Below are positions 1-8,715 of a stretch of DNA of 8,715 nt, piece after piece. Position numbers and translations under genes: made by a program. Source of the stretch: Rhodospirillaceae bacterium CCH5-H10. GTDB lineage: Bacteria; Pseudomonadota; Alphaproteobacteria; Reyranellales; Reyranellaceae. Position 1 is the stretch's first letter. The number at the start of each line of letters is the position of its first letter. The notes beneath the pieces were generated by a model that saw nothing but the letters and a program-made list of their open reading frames with translations, did not search any database and was not told where the DNA came from. Location: contig LSKJ01000280.1 of NCBI GenBank assembly GCA_001557035.1, positions 1 to 8,715 on the forward strand. Reading direction: 5' to 3'.

Positions 1-29
1 CGGTCAGGCGTTATGCCAAGCCTCGTGTA

Positions 30-157
30 CATTTCCCCGGACAGCCCTGCATTCAAATGGGGAAGTGCCCCGTCTTACGGGGCGATGGGGTCATGGGCGG
101 AGCAAAGAGGTGACCCCTCCGTCGGCGATTACGCCGCCACCCCCCATCTGAATGGGG
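30..157. repeat. Dense palindromic intergenic element (putative structured RNA or dispersed repeat)
   Basis: This non-coding stretch downstream of the leftward TPR gene is full of inverted repeats. Seen directly: 30-38 pairs with 59-67 (9 bp, one G-U type pair on the plus strand); GCCCCG at 67-72 with CGGGGC at 78-83; GGGGTCA at 87-93 with TGACCCC at 111-117; CGGCG at 123-127 with CGCCG at 132-136; CCCCAT at 142-147 with ATGGGG at 152-157. An alternative long-range stem joins CATTCAAATGGGG (50-62) to CCCCATCTGAATG (142-154), 12 of 13 matched, and would enclose the three middle hairpins as a multi-branched fold. The single mismatch becomes a U-G wobble if the minus strand is transcribed, which is the direction of the TPR gene. 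None of the hairpins is followed by a T-tract, so a classic intrinsic terminator is not evident. A dispersed palindromic repeat, a MITE-like remnant or the 3' untranslated structure of the TPR mRNA are all possible. The rest of 1-170 shows nothing else I can support. Confidence 0.6.
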
Positions 158-170
158 AGGAAAGCGATTT

Positions 171-1181
171 CTAGAGGCGCTTCAGCTCGCTCGACGCGGC
201 CCAGTTGAATTCGGAGGTGGTCGGGCAGCGCGCCTGCGCGAGCTGGAACTGTTCGCGGGCCCGCTGCTTCTCGCCTCGCCGCAGCGCTTCCACGCCCATG
301 AAGAAGGCGGCCGGACATTTGCCGTTGGTCCGCTTGGCGGCATCGTCGGTTTCGGCCGCCACCTCGAGTTCGCCGGCCGTACCCTTGCCGATCAGGTAGC
401 GGATGATCGGGCCCGGCCACTCGTTGAGGCTTTCCGTGCCGACCTCCCGGGTAAGCGCGGTGCGCGCGTCGCGTCTGGCGCCGACCTGCGCCACATAGCG
501 CCACAGGAGCGGCGCCTGCTTCGACTTGAAATTGGGACGGTCCGCCAGGGTCGCGCCGAAATCCTCGATGGCCTGCGGAAAGTTGCCGAGATTCAAGTTG
601 GCGAGGCCGCGATAATACAGGGCCGAGCGGCGCTCGACGGGAGTCTGGGCGGCCGCCAGGGCGGTGTCGAGCAGGCCGAGGGCGCGCGAGAAGTCGGCGA
701 TCTGCATGTAGACCTGCGCCTGCGCCATCATCAGGGAGGGATCGCCGGGCTTTCGCTGGAGGGCGCTGTCGAGGGTGCGCAACGCGGCCGCCCGGTCCCC
801 GCTTCCGGCCAGGCCGGGCATGGTGCTGGACAAGACGAGCTGCCAGTTGCCGGGCAGGACCTTGCCCATCTCGGCGATGTCCTTCTGGCTTTCCGCCTCG
901 CGCCCCAGTCGGCTGAGCTGGAAGGCCCGGATGCTGAGATAGATCGAACGATCGAAGGCGGAGAGCTGGGAGGCGGAGAGGATCTTGTTGAGCGAGTCGA
1001 GCGAATTGCCGCCCGCCGCGCCCGTCGCACCGGGCGCGGATGGAGCGGGCGGTGCGCCAGACGGGAACTCACGTGCCGAGGGGTCCCACGATTCAGTCGC
1101 ATTGCGCTGTGCGGACGCCTCTCCCGCGAAGGCGAGGAAGGCGGAAAAAACCGCAAACAACTGGACTATTCGACGTCGCAT
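171..1181 (-). CDS. Exported tetratricopeptide-repeat (TPR) protein
   Basis: This 336-residue protein begins with an evident Sec signal peptide: basic MRRR, a hydrophobic core at about residues 5-20, and an ASA-Q cleavage site near residues 22-25, so it should act in the periplasm. A Pro/Ala/Gly-rich linker (about 40-58) follows. TPR-like helix pairs are visible at about 148-180, 186-215 and 290-322; the last has the pattern of NlpI-like TPR proteins (AAFFMGVEALRRGEKQRARE, then an EL-RL terminus). Cys289 and Cys319 bracket this last repeat and could form a disulfide. TPR proteins generally serve as protein-binding scaffolds; no catalytic motif is seen and the partner is unknown. I chose the ATG at 1181 because it starts the signal peptide; an in-frame TTG at 1208 would add nine residues ahead of it. 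No good Shine-Dalgarno lies before 1181, and one arm of a 10-bp inverted repeat abuts the start codon. The gene diverges from acnA. Confidence 0.85.
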   Translation of the reverse strand: MRRRIVQLFAVFSAFLAFAGEASAQRNATESWDPSAREFPSGAPPAPSAPGATGAAGGNSLDSLNKILSASQLSAFDRSIYLSIRAFQLSRLGREAESQKDIAEMGKVLPGNWQLVLSSTMPGLAGSGDRAAALRTLDSALQRKPGDPSLMMAQAQVYMQIADFSRALGLLDTALAAAQTPVERRSALYYRGLANLNLGNFPQAIEDFGATLADRPNFKSKQAPLLWRYVAQVGARRDARTALTREVGTESLNEWPGPIIRYLIGKGTAGELEVAAETDDAAKRTNGKCPAAFFMGVEALRRGEKQRAREQFQLAQARCPTTSEFNWAASSELKRL

Positions 1182-1230
1182 ACAGGCAATCTGGCACAAT
1201 GGCCCCAAAGCCGCATCCCCGATTGCCTGT
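1182..1230. promoter_or_regulatory. Perfect 10-bp inverted repeat in the divergent TPR/acnA promoter region
   Basis: ACAGGCAATC (1182-1191) and GATTGCCTGT (1221-1230) are perfect reverse complements separated by 29 bases. The left arm touches the start codon of the TPR gene; the right arm contains TTGCCT, which could be the -35 box of an acnA promoter. Two readings fit. It may be a pair of operator half-sites for a dimeric regulator acting on both genes. Alternatively, it may be a stem in the TPR mRNA leader, which would hold the sequence just before the start codon in a duplex. The repeat is seen directly; both roles are inference. Confidence 0.5.
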
Positions 1231-1251
1231 GAGGGTCCCTGCCCCTATTTT
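1223..1251 (+). promoter_or_regulatory. Candidate sigma70-type promoter for acnA
   Basis: TTGCCT (1223-1228) and TATTTT (1246-1251) are separated by 17 bases, each matching four of six consensus positions. This would put transcription start near 1258 and leave a leader of about 35 bases before acnA. The -35 box lies inside the right arm of the inverted repeat at 1221-1230, so a protein bound there could block or modulate it. The call rests on pattern alone. Confidence 0.3.
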
Positions 1252-1280
1252 GCCCCACATCCGGATAGAACCGACCCTTC

Positions 1281-1285
1281 AGGAG
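1281..1285 (+). promoter_or_regulatory. Ribosome-binding site of acnA
   Basis: AGGAG lies 7 bases before the ATG at 1293, near-ideal spacing. It fixes the acnA start and contrasts with the weak site of the divergent TPR gene. Confidence 0.8.
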
Positions 1286-1292
1286 TAAAGAT

Positions 1293-3980
<2,688 letters not shown>

Positions 3981-3998
3981 CGCCGGCGGATCGCGGAA

Positions 3999-4037
3999 CC
4001 ATGGCGACGGGGCTTCCGGGCCATGCCGTCGCCATGG
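3999..4037 (+). repeat. 12-bp perfect inverted repeat at the acnA/DinB-like junction
   Basis: CCATGGCGACGG (3999-4010) and CCGTCGCCATGG (4026-4037) are perfect reverse complements with a 15-base loop, and 9 of the 12 pairs are G-C. Each arm contains one of the two candidate ATG starts of the DinB-like gene (4001 and 4034). In mRNA this would be a stable hairpin 18 bases after the acnA stop. It could lower translation of the next gene, protect the acnA transcript's 3' end, or cause partial termination; there is no following T-tract. The hairpin is seen; its role is inferred. Confidence 0.6.
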
Positions 4038-4555
4038 CCCGCAACAACATCTGGGCGAACCACCGGCTGCTGACGGCCTGCAAGGCGCTGACGCCGGAAG
4101 AGTTCGCCGCCCCGCGCACGAGTTTCTTTCCCTCGCTGCGCGCCACGCTCAATCACATCCTCTGGGTCGACGTCTATTACATCGACGCGCTGCACCGCGA
4201 CCCGACGGTGCTGCAGCGCTATCACGATCCGATTCCGGATTTCCCCGACGCCGCCTCGCTCTATGACGCGCAGATCGCCAGCGACCGCCGGCTGCTCGCC
4301 TTCTGCGAGCGTCAGACCGAGGCGAGCCTGGCCGAGGGCCTGTCGCTGCCGCGGCCCAACCGCACGCCGCCGCCGTCGAGCGTCATCTCGATCCTGGAGC
4401 ATCTCTTCCAGCACCAGACGCACCATCGCGGCCAGGCCCATGCGATGCTGGCCGGCACGAAGGTGAAGCCGCCCCAGCTCGACGAATTCTTCCTCGCGGG
4501 TGAGCAGCATCTGCGGCGCGACGAGTTGCTGGCGCTGGGGCTCGAGCCCTCCTGA
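4001..4555 (+). CDS. DinB-superfamily protein (putative metal-dependent four-helix-bundle enzyme)
   Basis: The 184-residue protein matches the DinB/DUF664-like superfamily (COG2318 type), cytoplasmic four-helix bundles that often bind a divalent metal and, in some members, act as thiol-dependent transferases. Marks seen: ARNNIWANHRLL near the N-terminus (residues 13-24), an LNHI motif with His52, and HQTHHRGQ at 138-145, giving the expected His triad His52, His138 and His142. It is not the E. coli DNA polymerase IV that shares the dinB name. The start at 4001 is taken because residues 1-12 complete the first helix seen in relatives; the ATG at 4034 is the alternative. Both starts lie in the arms of a strong hairpin and have only weak Shine-Dalgarno matches (GGCGGA at 3985-3990, GGAA at 3995-3998), so translation may depend on ribosomes finishing acnA. 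The stop overlaps the next start by one base (TGATG). Substrate is unknown. Confidence 0.85.
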   Translation: MATGLPGHAVAMARNNIWANHRLLTACKALTPEEFAAPRTSFFPSLRATLNHILWVDVYYIDALHRDPTVLQRYHDPIPDFPDAASLYDAQIASDRRLLAFCERQTEASLAEGLSLPRPNRTPPPSSVISILEHLFQHQTHHRGQAHAMLAGTKVKPPQLDEFFLAGEQHLRRDELLALGLEPS

Positions 4556-5676
4556 TGCGTCCGCGCTCTTCCTTTGCCGGGGCGGCCATCGAGGTGAGCG
4601 ACCTCGCGCGCTCCGTCGCCTTCCACCGTCTGTGGCTGCCGATGCTGGGCTTCCATCGCGTCTGGACCAGTCCCGACCGGGTGATGTGGTCGCGCGGCTA
4701 CGACCATTTCGTGATGCGCCAGGCCAAGGACGGCATCTCCTACGGGCCGGGCGCGCTGTGGCTCGCGGTCTCGGCCGAGAGCCGCGGCCAGGTCGACCAG
4801 GTCTTCGCCGAGCTGCGCGACGCCGGCGCGGAGATCATCCAGCCGCCGCAGGAACTCGACTATCTCGCGCCCGGCTACTACTCGGTGGGCTTCCGCGATC
4901 CCGACGGCGTGCCCATCGAGGTCATGCACCGCTGGGAAGACCTGCCCGAGGTCCCCGATGCCGAGCATGTGCGCGTGCCCGGCCATGGGGTCAGCCTGGG
5001 CGGCTATTTCTTCAAGCCCGTCGCCGGCCAGCCTCCCTATCCGGCGCTGATCCTGCTGCACGGCTTCGCGGGACACGCCCACAACATGGTGGGTCTCGCG
5101 CGTGCCGCCGCGGCGAACGGCTATGCCGCGCTCTCGCTGTCGCTGCGCGGCTGGCTGGGCTCCGAGGGCGAGAACGACCAGGGCCTGCGTCAGCCGCTCG
5201 ACGTGCTGGCGGCCATCGACTGGCTGGCCAAGCGGCCCCTCGTCGATCGCGACCGCATCGCACTGGTGGGCGCCTCGATGGGCGGACAGGTGGCGCTGCT
5301 CGCCGCTGCCCACAAGCCGCCGATCCGCGCCGTCGCCGCCTTCTTCGCGCCCACGGATCTCGCCCGCTGGCGCGAGGCCAACCCCTACATGCGCGACTAT
5401 CTCGACGATCTCTGCGGCCCCGAGGGCCTGCCGGTGCGCTCGCCGATCCTGCGGGTGGCCCAGATCGATGCGCCGGTCCTCCTTCTGCACGGCGATCGCG
5501 ACGAGAACGTCCCGGTCGAGCAGTCGCTTGCCATGGCCGAGGCGCTGCGCAATCACGGCAAGGACGCCGAGGCCGTCGTGGTCCCCGGCGCCACGCACTA
5601 TTTCACCGAGCAGCAGAACGCCGCCGCGCGGCGCACGCTGTTCGACTTCCTGCGTCGTCATCTCACCCGGAGCTAA
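4555..5676 (+). CDS. Fused VOC (glyoxalase-like) domain and alpha/beta hydrolase
   Basis: The 373-residue protein has two domains. Residues about 8-126 form a VOC/glyoxalase-like module: IEVSDLARSVAFH, then GPGALWLAVSA (65-75), then GYYSVGFRDPDGVPIEV (107-123). Residues about 138-370 form a dienelactone-hydrolase or S9-peptidase-like alpha/beta hydrolase: LLHGFAG (167-173, oxyanion side), nucleophile elbow GASMGG with Ser241, HGDRDENVP with Asp316, and GATHYF with His348, a complete Ser-Asp-His triad. It is probably a cytoplasmic serine esterase or hydrolase; no signal peptide is seen. In the VOC half, the usual metal-ligand positions appear to be Gly9 and Trp69 instead of His, with only Glu122 kept, so that half may bind substrate without metal; this rests on alignment by eye. 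No Shine-Dalgarno is apparent and the start overlaps the upstream stop (TGATG), pointing to translational coupling. Substrate is unknown. Confidence 0.85.
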   Translation: MRPRSSFAGAAIEVSDLARSVAFHRLWLPMLGFHRVWTSPDRVMWSRGYDHFVMRQAKDGISYGPGALWLAVSAESRGQVDQVFAELRDAGAEIIQPPQELDYLAPGYYSVGFRDPDGVPIEVMHRWEDLPEVPDAEHVRVPGHGVSLGGYFFKPVAGQPPYPALILLHGFAGHAHNMVGLARAAAANGYAALSLSLRGWLGSEGENDQGLRQPLDVLAAIDWLAKRPLVDRDRIALVGASMGGQVALLAAAHKPPIRAVAAFFAPTDLARWREANPYMRDYLDDLCGPEGLPVRSPILRVAQIDAPVLLLHGDRDENVPVEQSLAMAEALRNHGKDAEAVVVPGATHYFTEQQNAAARRTLFDFLRRHLTRS

Positions 5677-5682
5677 TCGTCC

Positions 5683-6354
5683 ATGCGTGTGTCCGAAGCC
5701 ATCAACTCCCGCCGCTCCATGCGCGTCTTCAAGGCCGATCCGGTGGCCAAGTCCGATGTCGAATGGATCATCGAGAACGCCAATCGCTCGGCCTCGAACG
5801 GCAACCTGCAGCCGTGGAAGCTCTACGTGACCATGGGCGCGGCGCGGAAGCGGCTCTCCGCCGCCATCCTGAAGGCGATGGACGACGGCGATAACGGCCC
5901 GGGCGCGGAATACAACGTCTATCCGCAGGAATTCACGCCGGTGTACGACGCACGCCGCAAGCTGGTGGGCAAGCAGCTCTACACCCTGCTGGGCGTACCG
6001 CGCGGCGACGCCGCCGGCATGCTGAAGCAGTTCCGCAAGAACTACGAGTTCTTCGACGCGCCGGTCGGCATGATCCTCTGCGTCGAGAAGCGCATGGGCA
6101 ACGGCCAGTGGATCGACTGCGGCATCTTCCTCGACCAGCTCATGCTGCTGGCGCGCGAGAAGGGCCTGCACACCTGCCCACAGGCCGCGTTCAGCCGCTA
6201 CCAGCATGTCGTGCGCCGCGAACTCGGGATCCCCGACGACCAGATCGTGATCTGCGGCCTGGCGCTCGGCCATGCCGATCCCGACGTGGTGCCCAACAGC
6301 CTGATCACCGATCGCGCGCCGATCGCGGACTTCACGACCTGGATCGCCGAGTGA
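5683..6354 (+). CDS. Nitroreductase-family FMN flavoprotein (PnbA/NfnB-like)
   Basis: The 223-residue protein fits the FMN-dependent NAD(P)H nitroreductase fold, a cytoplasmic homodimer that reduces nitroaromatics, quinones or enones. Seen: the N-terminal FMN-phosphate motif RRSMRVF (10-16), SNGNLQPWKLYV (38-49), FFDAPVGMILCVE (123-135), a QWIDCGIFLDQLMLLAREKGLHT-like dimer helix region (142-164) and the C-terminal CGLALGHADP (191-200). This block order resembles the PnbA/NfnB subgroup; the natural substrate cannot be read from sequence, and the subgroup label is less certain than the fold. GGAG at 5669-5672, overlapping the end of the preceding gene, lies 10 bases before the ATG. The 6-base gap to the hydrolase gene supports co-transcription, and it is the last gene of the cluster before an 87-base spacer. 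Confidence 0.9.
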   Translation: MRVSEAINSRRSMRVFKADPVAKSDVEWIIENANRSASNGNLQPWKLYVTMGAARKRLSAAILKAMDDGDNGPGAEYNVYPQEFTPVYDARRKLVGKQLYTLLGVPRGDAAGMLKQFRKNYEFFDAPVGMILCVEKRMGNGQWIDCGIFLDQLMLLAREKGLHTCPQAAFSRYQHVVRRELGIPDDQIVICGLALGHADPDVVPNSLITDRAPIADFTTWIAE

Positions 6355-6441
6355 GGGCCTAAAGTCGAATTGCCGAGCCTGTCGGCCGCACGCTAAAAAC
6401 GCAGTTAATTCAGGGCACAAAGCCGAAGCCGGAGGAAAGCC
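6355..6441 (+). promoter_or_regulatory. Spacer before acs with weak hairpin and strong ribosome-binding site
   Basis: This 87-base gap is the largest break among the plus-strand genes and is the likely place for an acs promoter. It holds a small hairpin, GCCGA (6372-6376) with TCGGC (6382-6386), not followed by a T-tract, and a local A/T-rich patch at 6393-6410. TTGCCG (6370-6375) and CTAAAA (6393-6398) are 17 bases apart, but the -10 match is poor, so I do not claim a defined promoter. GGAGGA at 6431-6436 is a strong Shine-Dalgarno, 5 bases before the acs ATG. Confidence 0.4.
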
Positions 6442-8379
<1,938 letters not shown>

Positions 8380-8387
8380 GGAACCCG

Positions 8388-8715
8388 ATGGCCAACCCGA
8401 CGATCACCCAGCTCGCCGCGGACCTGGCCGCCGGCCGCACCACCTCGCGCACGCTCACCGAAGAGGCGCTGGCGCGCATCGCAGACCCGAAGGGCGAAGG
8501 CAGCCGGGCCTTCGTGAAGGTCTGGAAGGACCAGGCGCTGGCCGCCGCCGACGCGAGCGACACGCTGCGCAAGGCGGGCCTCGTGCCGTCGCCGCTCGCC
8601 GGCATCCCGGTCTCGATCAAGAACCTCTGCGACGTCGCGGGCGAGACGACGCTCTCTGGTTCGAAGGCGCTCGACGATGCCAAACCCGCGACCGAGGACG
8701 CGCCCGTGGTGGCGC
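8388..8715 (+). CDS. Amidase signature family protein, N-terminal part (cut by window end)
   Basis: The first 109 codons are visible and the gene runs past the right edge. SPLAGIPVSIKNLCDVAG (68-85) is the start of the amidase signature domain, with Lys78 as the expected catalytic lysine of the Ser-cisSer-Lys triad; the two serines lie beyond the window. Members hydrolyse amides to carboxylates or, in GatA, act in tRNA amidation. The N-terminus (TITQLAADLAAGRTTSRTLT) is of the general amidase/GatA type, and the context favours a stand-alone amidase because no gatC or gatB is next to it, although downstream genes are unseen. AAGGAA (8378-8383) overlaps the acs stop codon and serves as a close ribosome-binding site, so the gene is likely coupled to acs. 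Confidence 0.85.
   Translation, partial: MANPTITQLAADLAAGRTTSRTLTEEALARIADPKGEGSRAFVKVWKDQALAAADASDTLRKAGLVPSPLAGIPVSIKNLCDVAGETTLSGSKALDDAKPATEDAPVVA

Noticed and set aside
13..174. 53-codon plus-strand open frame starting at ATG 13, open upstream to the window edge
   Set aside because: It runs straight through the nested inverted repeats, shows no ribosome-binding site or recognisable domain, and overlaps the TPR stop. It could be the tail of a gene outside the window, but nothing visible supports this.
1181..1208. TTG at 1208 as start of the TPR gene
   Set aside because: It would add nine residues ahead of a clean signal peptide beginning at the ATG at 1181, with no better ribosome-binding site.
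6372..6386. Hairpin after the nitroreductase as an intrinsic terminator
   Set aside because: The stem is only 5 bp and has no T-tract, so it is noted in the spacer entry but not called a terminator.

Overview
The window is a high-GC stretch (about two-thirds G+C by eye, strongly G/C-biased third codon positions) of what looks like ordinary chromosome. Protein style (AcnA with short well-spaced Shine-Dalgarno, AcnA-type monofunctional aconitase, DinB-like and PnbA/NfnB-type nitroreductase relatives) suggests a heterotrophic alphaproteobacterium, possibly of the Rhodospirillales/Reyranella kind. That placement is an impression from sequence style and not a proven assignment. No phage, transposase, CRISPR, rRNA or tRNA was seen.

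Layout. Positions 1-170 carry no convincing gene but hold an unusually dense set of inverted repeats that can fold into a closed, three-hairpin structure; it looks like a dispersed palindromic intergenic element or the 3' structure of the leftward gene. Positions 171-1181 (minus strand) encode an exported TPR protein. A 111-bp divergent promoter region (1182-1292) contains a perfect 10-bp inverted repeat. From 1293 to 6354, four plus-strand genes are packed head to tail: acnA (aconitase), a DinB-superfamily putative metal-dependent enzyme, a fused VOC + alpha/beta-hydrolase protein, and a nitroreductase. Gaps are 20 bp, a 1-base stop/start overlap (TGATG), and 6 bp, so they probably form one operon. 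A 12-bp perfect inverted repeat sits exactly on the start of the DinB-like gene. After an 87-bp spacer with a strong ribosome-binding site comes acs (acetyl-CoA synthetase, 6442-8379), followed 8 bp later by an amidase gene that runs off the window end.

Functionally, AcnA and Acs are central carbon enzymes: Acs activates acetate to acetyl-CoA and AcnA isomerises citrate in the TCA/glyoxylate cycles. The three small genes behind acnA look like accessory or detoxification-type enzymes with unknown substrates. The amidase behind acs could supply a carboxylate, but that is only inference from position. I see no clear new multi-gene system; the best leads are the palindromic element at the left edge, the two inverted repeats placed on gene starts, and the VOC-hydrolase fusion whose VOC domain seems to have lost metal ligands.
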